The position numbers were made by a program, and so were the translations under genes. This document shows positions 28,403-38,056 of a DNA stretch of 64,000 nucleotides, one piece after another (position 1 is the stretch's first letter; every line of letters begins with the position of its first letter). Below the pieces are notes generated by a model. The model saw only the letters and a program-made list of their open reading frames with translations, searched no databases and was not told the DNA's origin. The DNA lies in assembly GCA_003478935.1 (NCBI GenBank), contig QUFP01000004.1:78217-142216 (forward strand), written 5' to 3'. Origin of the DNA: Firmicutes bacterium AF25-13AC. GTDB lineage: Bacteria; Bacillota; Clostridia; Lachnospirales; Lachnospiraceae.

Positions 28403-29296
28403 TTACCAATAATTTACTGGTGTCTCCTCGCGAACACGGTACAGATCTGTGACATAGACAAGCGGAACCTGTCCCCACTCTAGCAGAGCTTCTTTTGCGC
28501 GAAGTGCCATCTCATAATTATCAAACAGTGCAAATACGGTTGGACCGCTTCCACTCATAAGCGATATTAAGGCTCCATTTTCCATAAAGCGCTCCTTGAT
28601 CTCTCCGATAATCGGATATGCCGGAATCGTAACACTCTCAAGCACATTTCCCATATATGGAAGCATGCCATAAAGATCCTGACGGCATATTGCATCTGCT
28701 AAACCATAAATATCAGGATGTCTTGTTGTCTCATCAAGACGCAGATTTTCATAGACAAATCGTGTGGAAACGGAAATTGCCGGCTTTGCAATGACAACGT
28801 AGCACGGCGGACATGCCGGCAGTCTTGTAAGTTCTTCTCCAATACCCTCTGCAAGTGCTGTTCCTCTCATCAAACAATATGGAACATCTGCACCTAATCT
28901 AAGTCCAAAATCCATCAATTCTTCTAATGTATAGCCCATATAAAAGATTCGGTTCATCGCATATAATACAGCTGCTGCATCTGCGCTGCCGCCAGCCATA
29001 CCTGCTGCCACTGGAATACGCTTTTGAAGGCTGATGCTGACACCACCGCGAACAGGCTGACTTTCAAGCATCATGCGCGCTGCCTTATATGCAATATTAT
29101 TTTCATTCACAGGAAGAAAATGCAAGTTGCTGGATATACGGATCTCCGGCTCTGGAATACGATAAACAGTAACTCTGTCAAACATGCGGATTGTCTGCAT
29201 AATCATGCGAACCTCGTGATATCCGTCTTCACGTTTTCTGACAACGTCCAGACCAAGATTAATTTTAGCCATTGCTCTTAACTGCATTAAATCCAT
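28403..29296 (-). CDS. ispE: 4-diphosphocytidyl-2-C-methyl-D-erythritol kinase
   Basis: 297 residues with GHMP-kinase order: AKINLGLDVVRKREDGYHEVRMIMQTI at the N-terminus (catalytic Lys/Asp area), the ATP loop PVAAGMAGGSADAAAVL near residue 95, and LMSGSGPTVFALF near 245. It phosphorylates CDP-methylerythritol in the non-mevalonate isoprenoid pathway. The length is normal. The start at 29296 is used because AGGGTGAT lies upstream. It is probably co-transcribed with the GntR gene downstream. Confidence 0.95.
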   Translation of the reverse strand: MDLMQLRAMAKINLGLDVVRKREDGYHEVRMIMQTIRMFDRVTVYRIPEPEIRISSNLHFLPVNENNIAYKAARMMLESQPVRGGVSISLQKRIPVAAGMAGGSADAAAVLYAMNRIFYMGYTLEELMDFGLRLGADVPYCLMRGTALAEGIGEELTRLPACPPCYVVIAKPAISVSTRFVYENLRLDETTRHPDIYGLADAICRQDLYGMLPYMGNVLESVTIPAYPIIGEIKERFMENGALISLMSGSGPTVFALFDNYEMALRAKEALLEWGQVPLVYVTDLYRVREETPVNYW

Positions 29297-29373
29297 ATTT
29301 TTTTATCACCCTTCTAAAAACTTGTACATGCTTTTCTTTTGTATACGGCTTGTACTTTGTATACATCATTATA

Positions 29374-29418
29374 ATAAAAAAGAGACTTCTTTGCAAGTGT
29401 TATTGCAAAAAAGTCTCT
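29374..29418 (-). terminator. Intrinsic terminator of the Mrp gene
   Basis: On the minus strand a 16-bp near-perfect stem (29418-29403 with 29396-29381) is followed by TTTTTTATTAT. It is about 54 bases after the Mrp stop. Confidence 0.88.
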
Positions 29419-29440
29419 GGTATGCAGCCCGATAGTTTGT

Positions 29441-29460
29441 GAAAGCCCTTCGGTGCAATG
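29441..29460. repeat. Short dispersed motif, copy 2
   Basis: gaaagcccttcggtgcaatg matches 15444-15463 at 18 of 20 positions. Confidence 0.4.
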
Positions 29461-29471
29461 GTTTCGTTAAT

Positions 29472-30302
29472 TTATAAAGAGCTGCTCATCTTTTCGAGAA
29501 GTCCTTCTGGGGCTTCTTCCATCTTTCCTTCGTCGCACAATGCTGCCATCTTTGGATCTAACGGCAGGTAGTCGATTGCTGAGATGCCGTGCTCTGCTGC
29601 TACTTTTTCGATATGGCTTGTTCCAAACAGGAAATGCTTTTTTCCACAATCCGGACATACGAAGTATGACATATTCTCTACAATTCCAAGTACTGGAACG
29701 TTCATCATCTCTGCCATTTTTACTGCCTTTGTTACGATCATAGATACAAGCTCCTGTGGTGATGTAACGATGACGATTCCGGCTAACGGCAGGGACTGGA
29801 ATACAGTCAGTGCAACATCACCTGTTCCTGGCGGCATATCAACAAACATGTAATCTACATCACCCCAGCAAACCTCTGTCCAAAACTGTGATACTGTTCC
29901 TGAAATGATTGGACCTCTCCAGACAACTGGATCTGTCTGATCTTCAAGCAAAAGATTTAAGGACATTACCTTAATTCCATTTTTTGTTACCTCTGGAAGC
30001 AGTCCGTCATCATTTGCAACGGCATGATCATTTAAACCAAATGCTGTCGGGATTGATGGTCCTGTAATATCAGCGTCCATAATTGCTGTCTTATAACCTT
30101 TGCGGTTCATTGCAACTGCCAGCAAAGAAGTCACCATGGATTTTCCAACACCACCCTTACCGCTGACAACACCAATTACCTTCTTTACACGGCTGTGTGC
30201 GTTTTCCTTTACCTGCATACTCTGTGGACCCTTTGCTGTATTCTGACTGCATCCCTCGCAGGAACTTTTTCCACATGTTCCCTTACTGCTGCATTCACTC
30301 AT
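29472..30302 (-). CDS. Mrp/NBP35-family iron-sulfur cluster carrier ATPase
   Basis: 276 residues. The N-terminus is Cys-rich (CSSKGTCGKSSCEGC), as in ferredoxin-like NBP35 ends. The deviant Walker A is GVVSGKGGVGKSMVTS (about residues 43-58), followed by DADITGPSIP, the switch region DMPPGTGDVALT and the cluster-bridging CPDC (about residue 218). It is thought to bind and pass on [4Fe-4S] clusters in the cytoplasm. It has its own terminator. A 140-bp AT-rich gap with a TTGCAAA/TTTGCAA-like stretch separates it from the phosphoesterase gene upstream. Confidence 0.93.
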   Translation of the reverse strand: MSECSSKGTCGKSSCEGCSQNTAKGPQSMQVKENAHSRVKKVIGVVSGKGGVGKSMVTSLLAVAMNRKGYKTAIMDADITGPSIPTAFGLNDHAVANDDGLLPEVTKNGIKVMSLNLLLEDQTDPVVWRGPIISGTVSQFWTEVCWGDVDYMFVDMPPGTGDVALTVFQSLPLAGIVIVTSPQELVSMIVTKAVKMAEMMNVPVLGIVENMSYFVCPDCGKKHFLFGTSHIEKVAAEHGISAIDYLPLDPKMAALCDEGKMEEAPEGLLEKMSSSL

Positions 30303-30442
30303 TTTAATTTCCTCTTTTCTTTCTTGATCAGTACATTATTAGTAACTATTCAGAATTTTATTTACATAACTCAAGTTTGCATGAATCTGAATAGTTACAA
30401 TCATTATATCAGACATTCGCAAGTTTGCAATGCTTATGTTCT

Positions 30443-31000
30443 TCAAAGCTTGTATCTTGCGTATTCACCATCTTCAAAGCTCTTCCAGATAAATAAACCA
30501 TTCTCAAGCGTCATATAACCATTTTTGCTTCCATTTTTCGGGATTGAAACGGAACCTGGGTTAAAGAACAGCCCTCCGTCAGTCGGTTCTGTGATTGGAA
30601 TATGTGTATGACCTGAAAGCACCACATCTTTCTTTTGAAGCGGTGGAAAGCTTTCGTCTTTTCTGAAATCTTTTCCATACACATGACCATGTGTCAGATA
30701 AATCACGCGATCTTTTTCCATGATCCAGCTGTAATCAGCCATAATCGGAAAATGAATGAGCCACTGATCTACGTCTGCATCACAATTTCCTCTAACGCAA
30801 AGAATACGGTCGCTGATTTGATTTAACAGATCACACACTCGCTGCGGATCATACTCTTTTGGAAGTGCATTTCGTGGTCCATGGTACAAAATATCACCTA
30901 ACAGTATCATTCTGTCTGCTTTTTCATTTTGATATGCATCCATCAGTTTGCTGCACCAGTATGCAGAGCCATGGATGTCAGATGCAATTAATAATTTCAT
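30443..31000 (-). CDS. YfcE/MJ0936-type metallophosphoesterase
   Basis: 185 residues starting MKLLIASDIHGSAYWCSKL at 31000, with AAAGGA upstream. Calcineurin-like metal motifs occur in order: DIHG, GDILYHG, GNCDAD, THGH and GHTHIP, ending in NPGSVSIPKNG, the signature of small phosphodiesterases such as YfcE. It probably cleaves simple phosphodiesters in the cytoplasm; the natural substrate is unknown. The upstream region contains repeat copy C in the opposite sense. Confidence 0.9.
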   Translation of the reverse strand: MKLLIASDIHGSAYWCSKLMDAYQNEKADRMILLGDILYHGPRNALPKEYDPQRVCDLLNQISDRILCVRGNCDADVDQWLIHFPIMADYSWIMEKDRVIYLTHGHVYGKDFRKDESFPPLQKKDVVLSGHTHIPITEPTDGGLFFNPGSVSIPKNGSKNGYMTLENGLFIWKSFEDGEYARYKL

Positions 31001-31058
31001 TCTCTTTTTCCTTTCGTCAAACAATAGTTGAATTTTTCTTTAAATTCTTTTATAATGT

Positions 31059-31238
31059 GATACCAGGGTCAAAAGGTCAGAAATCCGATGCAAGCTCGCT
31101 TGCAAGAGGATTTTTGATCTCTTGACTCGCCAAAAACATGAGTAAGTAGCCATTTTTTGAAGAAAAATGAGCGGATTACGAATGTTTTTGAAGATTGCGG
31201 GAGTGCAAAGCACGTAGCAATCTGGTATCAAGGTACCG
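31059..31238 (+). repeat. Structured dispersed repeat, copy C
   Basis: It starts GATACCAGGGTCAAAAGGTCAG and is nearly identical to copy A through GGTATCAAGGTACC, but lacks A's last roughly 30 bp (the GGGGTCAAAA/TTTTGACCCC hairpin). It lies in the sense leader of the M28 gene. The reading frame crossing it is not a gene. Confidence 0.85.
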
Positions 31239-31273
31239 AACTTATTATACCACATTAGGAAGGGAGTTACATT

Positions 31274-32707
31274 ATGCGCATTCGCACATTTTTCAAAAAA
31301 ATAGTTGTCTGCACGCTGTCAGCGGCTATTCTTCTTTCTCCAGCCTCTGCCCTTGGCGCTGACATACAAACAGATATGACATCTAGTGAATCACAAGATA
31401 CAGAATCTGCTGCAAATGAAACAGAAGATCTCTATGGTGTTGAGGCTTACGCAAATCTGGAAGCTATTTATCAGAATTTCCCACAGCGAATTAATGACGA
31501 AAACAATCGTTCTGAGAATGTCACTAATGCAGGTTTGTGGATTCAGTCACAGCTTGAAAGCTATGGCTATGAGGTTTCTACACATGATTTTACTCATTTT
31601 AACTTTACAGGAACCAACTATTTTGTCACTAAGCCAGGTAAGTCTGACAAGACAATCATAATCGGTGCTCACTATGACAGTATGCCAACTGCCGGTGTCG
31701 ATGACAATGGCTCTGGAGTGTCAGTTCTTCTTGAGCTTGCCCACCGTTTTTATGATATGGACACACCCTGTACTTTGCAGTTTGTATTCTTTGACACAGA
31801 AGAATATGGTGCATATGCCGGTTCAAGCTGCTTTGTCTACACCTACCTGATGACAAATAACCTGCTTGATGATGTGCTTTGCTGCATCAATATTGATTCC
31901 ATCGCAGGCGGTGATCGTCTCTATGGTTATGGCGGTGAATATGATGAGGACGGAAAGCTTACTCGTGAATGGGTCTATGACGAAGCTAATCTTATTGCAG
32001 ATGATCTAGGACTTGACCTTTACACACTTCCAGAACAAGTTACTGAGTTTCAGTCTCCGACAAGACTTCTTGGAAGTGACAGCTACTATTTTGCAAAGGA
32101 GGGCATTCCTTACCTTTATATGGAAGCAAGTCTTTGGTGCAATGATGACGGAACAGGCGGCAATGATGAAACACATTTAACGTGCCACTATCAGACAGCA
32201 AATGAAGCATTTGCCTCCACCGGCGGTCAGATCATGCATACAGAATTTGATGATCTGAATCGTTTAAATGAACTGCTTCCTGGCCGTGTCCAGAAAAATC
32301 TGCATGATGCAAGCGCAATCGTAACCGGAATGCTTCTTGACATTTCTCCAAACACAGAGGCAGGAATTGCCGCAGGCAAGGCTGCTGCAAGCGCTGCTAC
32401 ACAAGAGGAGTCGTCTAGCACTGATAACTCTATCGAGGAGAACTTCTCTGAGGACAGTTCATTTGAAAATGATACTTCTAAATCTATTGAATCTGAAACA
32501 CAGAATGCTTCACTTGATGAACCAAACGAAAGCGCAGCGCCAGTCATCGAGAGCGATCATAAATTTATGACCGGACTGTTTGCTGCCGCTGCGATTGTAT
32601 TAATTCTATTTGTTGTTTTTCTTTTGACTGCTGCTCTTACTGCAAACCAAAGACGCCGTAAGCGTATCCGCCGTTTTGGAGAAGATTATAAGAAGAAAAA
32701 ATATTAA
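31274..32707 (+). CDS. Secreted/surface-anchored M28-family zinc peptidase
   Basis: 477 residues. A signal peptide (MRIRTFFKKIVVCTLSAAILLSPASALGA) and a Ser/Glu linker precede the peptidase domain. The zinc ligands are GAHYDSM, GVDDNGSG, FDTEEYGAYAG (catalytic Glu and ligand) and INIDSIAGGD, with a final His probably in DETHLTCH. A Ser/Glu-rich stalk (about residues 370-420) leads to a C-terminal membrane helix (LFAAAAIVLILFVVFLLTAAL) and a basic tail, so the enzyme is tethered outside the cell, where it would trim peptides. AGGAAGGGAG sets the start. Confidence 0.9.
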   Translation: MRIRTFFKKIVVCTLSAAILLSPASALGADIQTDMTSSESQDTESAANETEDLYGVEAYANLEAIYQNFPQRINDENNRSENVTNAGLWIQSQLESYGYEVSTHDFTHFNFTGTNYFVTKPGKSDKTIIIGAHYDSMPTAGVDDNGSGVSVLLELAHRFYDMDTPCTLQFVFFDTEEYGAYAGSSCFVYTYLMTNNLLDDVLCCINIDSIAGGDRLYGYGGEYDEDGKLTREWVYDEANLIADDLGLDLYTLPEQVTEFQSPTRLLGSDSYYFAKEGIPYLYMEASLWCNDDGTGGNDETHLTCHYQTANEAFASTGGQIMHTEFDDLNRLNELLPGRVQKNLHDASAIVTGMLLDISPNTEAGIAAGKAAASAATQEESSSTDNSIEENFSEDSSFENDTSKSIESETQNASLDEPNESAAPVIESDHKFMTGLFAAAAIVLILFVVFLLTAALTANQRRRKRIRRFGEDYKKKKY

Positions 32708-32714
32708 CGTCGTA

Positions 32715-33491
32715 TTACTTACCATATACCTTTAGCTGTGACAATGCCGGGAACGGAGACGGATCATCTGCCTTGATCAGTTCCTCAAGCTGTACCCAGC
32801 GAACTTTCTTGGGCGGGAATGTAAATTCCTGCCCTTCGTCTGTCTTAACAAGATCACAAACCATTGTAGTATCATCTGAGAAACGTACAGTTGCCTTTGT
32901 CCACCATGCATCGTGTGGGAAATCTGCACGTGTATAGATTTCGATACGATCGGTTGTTACTTCTCTTCCAAAGTCAACACGCATTGTTGCCTGTGGATTT
33001 CTGTTGATTCCCCAGGAACCATATGGCCAGTAGCCATGAGAATGATTTGAGGTTACACCGTCAATGGCATTGCGTGCTGCAAACACAGACTCACCGCGAG
33101 TCTCAACATTTGCTGTTGCGTGCGGATAGCAATTAGTATCTCCGTGCTGATCCATCACATTTACTGCCAAATTGCGGTATGACTCGTATTCCCACTCTCT
33201 TGCTTTTCTGGCAGTGACCAAATGACTCTCACCTGAGAAAATCTTCGGTGAATAGCACACCTTCTTTTCTCCAAATGGAATCTCATAAGAAACCTCGCCT
33301 GTCACATAGACAAGTGCCTCACCTAATGCATCATCTGCCTGAAATACATAAAATGCAGGAATCTCATCTGCCAAAAATACAACGCGATCCCCTTCTTCAT
33401 ATGTACGTGAAACTGGTAAGTTTACTTCCTTTGTTCCAACAGCCTCTGCAATAATTGTTCCTTCTTTGTTAATTACCTGTACCTTAATCAT
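32715..33491 (-). CDS. Discoidin-like (F5/8 type C) carbohydrate-binding protein
   Basis: 258 residues starting MIKVQVINKEGTIIAEAV; its ATG overlaps the TGA of the GH127 gene (ATGA), implying coupled translation. The C-terminal half looks like a galactose-binding/discoidin fold (RNAIDGVTSNHSHGYWPYGSWGINRNPQATMRVDFGREVTTDRIEIYTRADFPHDAWW), in which the WxP and aromatic residues suit sugar binding. No signal peptide is visible, so it is cytoplasmic or an accessory subunit of the GH127 enzyme. A longer start at 33506 is possible. The precise function is unknown. Confidence 0.75.
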   Translation of the reverse strand: MIKVQVINKEGTIIAEAVGTKEVNLPVSRTYEEGDRVVFLADEIPAFYVFQADDALGEALVYVTGEVSYEIPFGEKKVCYSPKIFSGESHLVTARKAREWEYESYRNLAVNVMDQHGDTNCYPHATANVETRGESVFAARNAIDGVTSNHSHGYWPYGSWGINRNPQATMRVDFGREVTTDRIEIYTRADFPHDAWWTKATVRFSDDTTMVCDLVKTDEGQEFTFPPKKVRWVQLEELIKADDPSPFPALSQLKVYGK

Positions 33492-35518
33492 AGCTGATTT
33501 ACCCATACTTCCATCTCACCCTCACCACGGTTTGCCCATGCATAGTAAGGGATGAAACGAAGTTCCTTTCCTTCATATACTGGCTTTTGCCATGTTTGAT
33601 ATAAGCCATTTTCTACTGTTACCGGCTTCTTTGTTTTTGCGTTTACACGCAGCATAATCATCGTAAAGCCAAGCTCATCTGTCTTTTCTTCAGTAAAGAC
33701 GGCATCTGGCTTTACTCGCACAAGCGGCAATCCCTGTCCATTGTCAGCTTCCTCTAAGCAGTAAACAACCGGTCCTCTCATGATGGCAACCTTGCCCTCA
33801 TCCTGACGAACTCTGCTGTCTGCCTGCATTACCTTTACCTTCATCGCAAAGCGAAGCTTTAACAAATCCCCTTTTTTCCACTCACCACTGACATACAGAT
33901 AGCCGTTTTCCATACGGCACTCCTTGCCAACAGCACCTTCCAGTTCAAAATCTTCACCGCACCAGCCTGGAATGCGAAGTGCTACTGTCATTGTAACTGG
34001 CTGTTCACTCTCTACCTTGAGTGTCACATCTCCGTCCCACGGGAAGCCAGAAGTAATAACAACCTGCGTCTTCTGTCCGTTTACCTCTTTTTCAACAGTA
34101 CCGCCTGCATACAAATGTACCCACAAGGTATCTTCATTTTCTGTGTATGCATAGGAACCAATAGAACTGATCACTCTTGCTAAGTTTGGCGGACAGCAGG
34201 CACAGCCAAACCACTTTTGACGAACAGGTTTTACATGCTGCTTGCCTGGATCATCGTGACAGCTTCTTGGATTGACAGATAACGGATTGACATAGAAAAA
34301 GCTCTTTCCGTCAAGTGCCATACCGCTTAAAACGCCATTGTGAAGCGCCAGCTCCATAACATCTGCGTATTTTGAATCTGGATTCATCTCAAGCATACGG
34401 CGGGCAAAGAAAACAAGACCAATAGATGCACACGTCTCAGCATAAATAGTATCATTTGGCATATCGTAATCAAATGTAAATGCCTCACCATGATGCGTCT
34501 GTCCGATTCCTCCAGTCACATACATCTGCTTTGTAGTGATGTTATTCCAAAGCGTCTCGCATGCCTGATACAAGGAATCATCTCCTGTCAGTCTTGCCAC
34601 ATCTGCCATACCAGAGTATAGGTAAACGGCGCGAACAGCATGACCCATCGCTGTTTTTTGCTCTCTCACTGGCAAATGTGCCTGATAATACTGATAGCGG
34701 ATCTTTGTCTTCTTTTCCTTTTCTGTAACCTTGCCCTCACTGTCAAAGTAATACGGCTGCGTACCTCTCTGGTTGACAAAATATTCAGCCAGCTTTTTGT
34801 ATTTTTCATCACCCGTAACCTCATACAGACGGACAAGTGCCATCTCTGCAATCTCATGACCAGGATAGCCCTTACATTTGCCTTCTTCTGTTCCAAAATA
34901 TGATGCGATGAAATCAGCGAAGCGCATTGCTGCCTTTAACAGCTTATCCTTACCAGTTGCCTGATAGTAAGCGACAGCACCTTCTGTTAAATGGCCAAAG
35001 CAGTACAGCTCATGATGATCCTTTAAGTTTGTGAACATCTTATCCATACCATTAATAATATAGTAGGTATCAAGATATCCATTTTCAAGCTGTGCTGCAC
35101 ACACAATATCAATTGCGCCGTCTGCAATCTTTTCAAGCTCTGGATCTGGATGCTGTGTCAATGAATATGCAACTGCCTCAATCCACTTTGAAAAATCACT
35201 GTCCTGGAACACAAATCCATAAAACTTATCATCATCAGGATGTCTTGGATCATCTGGAAGTGCCTCAAAACCACGAAATGTATACGTTGGCTCCTGATAC
35301 CTGCTTCCAAGCTCTCTCTTTTCTTTATTCATCCGTCCTGCTACTTTAAAATTATGCATGCAGTAGCTTGGTGCTGCCTCTGGTACTCTGTCGTTTAACG
35401 TTTCCCACTGATAAGGAATTACTTCCTTTCTTACCAACTCCATCTCTGGCTTCCAAAAGCCATCATCAAGCTGAATACGCTTTAGACTGATCGGTTTACT
35501 GAATTTGGTGCTGTCCAT
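33488..35518 (-). CDS. GH127 beta-L-arabinofuranosidase
   Basis: 676 residues, typical for GH127. The start MDSTKFSKPISLKRIQLDDGFW and SYCMHNFKVAGR are family-like. The key Cys cluster GCACCPPNLARVISSIGSYAY (about residues 437-455) holds the catalytic Cys and zinc ligands, and YAETCASIGL provides a catalytic-area Glu. GH127 enzymes remove beta-L-arabinofuranose from hydroxyproline-linked plant arabinooligosaccharides. No signal peptide is present, so it acts inside the cell on imported sugars. It lies in an operon with GH43, CapA and the carbohydrate-binding protein. Confidence 0.9.
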   Translation of the reverse strand: MDSTKFSKPISLKRIQLDDGFWKPEMELVRKEVIPYQWETLNDRVPEAAPSYCMHNFKVAGRMNKEKRELGSRYQEPTYTFRGFEALPDDPRHPDDDKFYGFVFQDSDFSKWIEAVAYSLTQHPDPELEKIADGAIDIVCAAQLENGYLDTYYIINGMDKMFTNLKDHHELYCFGHLTEGAVAYYQATGKDKLLKAAMRFADFIASYFGTEEGKCKGYPGHEIAEMALVRLYEVTGDEKYKKLAEYFVNQRGTQPYYFDSEGKVTEKEKKTKIRYQYYQAHLPVREQKTAMGHAVRAVYLYSGMADVARLTGDDSLYQACETLWNNITTKQMYVTGGIGQTHHGEAFTFDYDMPNDTIYAETCASIGLVFFARRMLEMNPDSKYADVMELALHNGVLSGMALDGKSFFYVNPLSVNPRSCHDDPGKQHVKPVRQKWFGCACCPPNLARVISSIGSYAYTENEDTLWVHLYAGGTVEKEVNGQKTQVVITSGFPWDGDVTLKVESEQPVTMTVALRIPGWCGEDFELEGAVGKECRMENGYLYVSGEWKKGDLLKLRFAMKVKVMQADSRVRQDEGKVAIMRGPVVYCLEEADNGQGLPLVRVKPDAVFTEEKTDELGFTMIMLRVNAKTKKPVTVENGLYQTWQKPVYEGKELRFIPYYAWANRGEGEMEVWVNQL

Positions 35519-35550
35519 TTTTCATATCCTCCCTTTCTGCACTTACGCAC

Positions 35551-37044
35551 TTATTCCAGTCCTGCCTTTTGTCTGGCCTCGTGTACCTGCGCTGCCTGCT
35601 CGGCCTGAAGCTGGAACATATAATCTAAGTTAAAATTCGCATTGCCATTGCCGATATTTCCTGATTCTGCAATTGCTCTGGAATATTTACTCCACGGATA
35701 AGTTGTAATGATATCAAAATAATCGGTGACACGTACACCGCCAAGGCGATAATCTGTCACAAGTGTTTCCATATCAAAGTCAACGATTCTTGCTCCCTTA
35801 AAATCCTTCTTAATTGTTACCTTTGCCATGCCTCCAAGAAGAGTTGCCTCTTTTCGCTGCAAGGACTGAAAGTTTCCAAGTGAGTAGTAAATCAGCATTT
35901 TTCCGCCATCCGGACGATCTATGTAATCAATTGGCTCTACAACATGAGGATGCGTTCCTATTACAAGATCAACTCCTTGCGCTGCCAGAAAAGCTGCCTG
36001 CTCAGTCTGAGAAGCATCTGTTCCCAAATTGTACTCGGTACCCCAGTGTGGAAACACAATCACAAAATCAGAGGCTTCCTTTGTCCTTTGAATTAATGTT
36101 GCCAGACGATCATAGTCAAGCATATCGACAAGATATTGTCCATCTGCATTATAATCTCCCTTGCAGTTTAAAATATCTGTATAATTGATCATGCCAATTT
36201 TTATGCCATTTTTCTCAATTACGTGAATCTCATCCCGTGTCTCCCAGCTGTCGTGAATACCAAGAAGCGTCAGCTGCGGATAATTGTTTCTAAAAAAGTC
36301 AACCATATAAAGACTGCCGACCTTTCCTATATCAAGGACGTGATTTGTTGCCGCAAGTACAACGTCAAATCCAGCATTTGCAATTGCTGCTGCTACCTCA
36401 GTACGGACATTAAAGCAAGGATAATCTTTGATTCCCCACTGATCACCGCCAATGACACACTCCTGATTGATGACTGCCAAATCAGCTGCCTGTACAATAT
36501 CTCTGACATAAGCAAAATTGTAATCGTAATTAAAGCTTCCATCTGCCTGAAGTCCGCTCATTGACACATCATAATGCATAAGATTATCTCCGACTGCGAC
36601 AAGACTTACATATGTTGGCTTTTCTGACTTAACATCTCCGATCACAACATTATGTGCCGACTCAGCCTTAGAAGAAACATCTGCCTGTGTCTGCGTCTGT
36701 GTTTCTTCTTTTTCAATGACTGTGCTTACAATACTTTGTTCTTCAGTACTTTCTGTTTGTAATTTGCTCTCTGATTGTGAGTCACTTTCTAATTGTGACT
36801 CAGACTGTGACTCACTTTCTGTCTGCAATTCCCCATTAAATGCATATGCCCATTTCGCATCCTTGCTTGATTCTAACATTTGCGGAATCTGTGCGTTCTC
36901 CTTACGCATTTCCTTATGATATAACCCATTCATAAAAAGGATTATTCCGCCCACACCAACTATAATTACTGCTGCTACTATGAGCCACGAAGTTACCAGC
37001 CAATGAAAACGGGCCTTCTTTCGTTCTTCTCTCTTACCTGCCAC
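35551..37044 (-). CDS. CapA-family (PGA_cap) metallophosphatase-like surface protein
   Basis: 497 residues with an N-terminal membrane anchor (WLVTSWLIVAAVIIVGVGGIILF) and a Gln/Ser/Glu-rich spacer (repeats of SESQ type, about residues 73-100). The CapA domain follows, beginning VSLVAVGDNLMHYDVSMSG with NQECVIGG, AATNHVLDIG, FPHWGTEY and GTHPHVVEPID metal-binding motifs. Related proteins take part in poly-gamma-glutamate or other polymer synthesis. Its place between GH43 and GH127 genes, 34 and 32 bases from them, is unexpected for an arabinoside operon. Confidence 0.88.
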   Translation of the reverse strand: MAGKREERKKARFHWLVTSWLIVAAVIIVGVGGIILFMNGLYHKEMRKENAQIPQMLESSKDAKWAYAFNGELQTESESQSESQLESDSQSESKLQTESTEEQSIVSTVIEKEETQTQTQADVSSKAESAHNVVIGDVKSEKPTYVSLVAVGDNLMHYDVSMSGLQADGSFNYDYNFAYVRDIVQAADLAVINQECVIGGDQWGIKDYPCFNVRTEVAAAIANAGFDVVLAATNHVLDIGKVGSLYMVDFFRNNYPQLTLLGIHDSWETRDEIHVIEKNGIKIGMINYTDILNCKGDYNADGQYLVDMLDYDRLATLIQRTKEASDFVIVFPHWGTEYNLGTDASQTEQAAFLAAQGVDLVIGTHPHVVEPIDYIDRPDGGKMLIYYSLGNFQSLQRKEATLLGGMAKVTIKKDFKGARIVDFDMETLVTDYRLGGVRVTDYFDIITTYPWSKYSRAIAESGNIGNGNANFNLDYMFQLQAEQAAQVHEARQKAGLE

Positions 37045-37078
37045 TTTCTTTTCCTGCTTATATACTTTCTAATACTTT

Positions 37079-37987
37079 TTATTCCAATCTAAAAGCCTCT
37101 GCCATGCGGTCATATTCCGCATCGGTAATCACAACTACACTTCCATGACGCTTCATAGTCTTTCCCATATCAAATTCTGACTCATCAAGAGGCTTAAAAT
37201 CCATTGTTTTTAAGCTGTCGCACACAAGTGGAAGATATCCTTTATGAGTAGCAAACCTGTCAATGATCAGACACCACTTTTTCTGATCTTCTAAATAATA
37301 GATTTCTGGTCCCTCTACTCCATAAATTGCCTCCAGATTTGGGACAGGGCGATCTGTAAATGATTCTTTATTTAAATCTGGTGCTGTATCAGTTTTAATA
37401 TTCTTTGTCGTCTCATCCTTTGAGAAACGGTAATATACGCCATCGTCATACACCATCGTAGAGTCAATAACATGATTATCCTTCTCAAGATACACCTGTG
37501 CCTTAGTAAATTCATGAAAATCCTTTGTTCTTGCGGCATAAATACGCTGCTTTGGCTCTTTATCACCATCTAACTGTACCATAGATGCCCAAAATACAAG
37601 ATAATTATCCTGCTGTCTGTCATAAATTGCCTCAGGTGCCCATGTACATCCTGCCTCTGGCACTGATACTTCTACTAATACCGGCTTACTCCAATGAATG
37701 AGATCCTTCGACTCCATAACAGCCAGATTTTTGCTTCCAGTTTTAACTGCAGCATCCCATCCTCTGCCATTTGCAATGCAAAGATCTGTCGCAATAATTA
37801 CAAAACCACTTCCGTCTGCCTTACGAATCAAAAATGGATCACGCAGACCACACTCTCCAACTTCTGAGCAGATTACTGGCTTTCCATCATGAAGATCCTT
37901 CCAGTGAAGACCATCCTTGCTCAAAGAAAAATAAATTTGCTCGCCCTGCGGCTGCTCTCCGATAAAATGTGTAAATAAGTATGCCAT
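37079..37987 (-). CDS. GH43-like (beta-propeller) glycosidase
   Basis: 302 residues in GH43/GH32-like five-bladed propeller style. Candidate catalytic acids are the Asp in GECGLRDPFLIR (transition-state Asp), WAPEAIYDRQQDNY (propeller Glu/Asp) and GVEGPEIYY (general acid Glu). There is no signal peptide. Family members often remove alpha-L-arabinofuranose, fitting the GH127 gene in the same operon. It is the first gene after a consensus-like promoter overlapped by a 13-bp palindrome at 38068-38103. The exact subfamily cannot be assigned by eye. Confidence 0.8.
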   Translation of the reverse strand: MAYLFTHFIGEQPQGEQIYFSLSKDGLHWKDLHDGKPVICSEVGECGLRDPFLIRKADGSGFVIIATDLCIANGRGWDAAVKTGSKNLAVMESKDLIHWSKPVLVEVSVPEAGCTWAPEAIYDRQQDNYLVFWASMVQLDGDKEPKQRIYAARTKDFHEFTKAQVYLEKDNHVIDSTMVYDDGVYYRFSKDETTKNIKTDTAPDLNKESFTDRPVPNLEAIYGVEGPEIYYLEDQKKWCLIIDRFATHKGYLPLVCDSLKTMDFKPLDESEFDMGKTMKRHGSVVVITDAEYDRMAEAFRLE

Positions 37988-38056
37988 ATCAAACCAGTTC
38001 CTTCCACATTATGTTCTCTTTTTCCCTGTCTTTTTCACAGGACATGTTCTTTCGTC

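Noticed and set aside
30859..31125. Open frame ending IPGSKGQKSDASSLARGFLIS
   Set aside because: It is antisense to the phosphoesterase gene and then reads through repeat copy C; no RBS.
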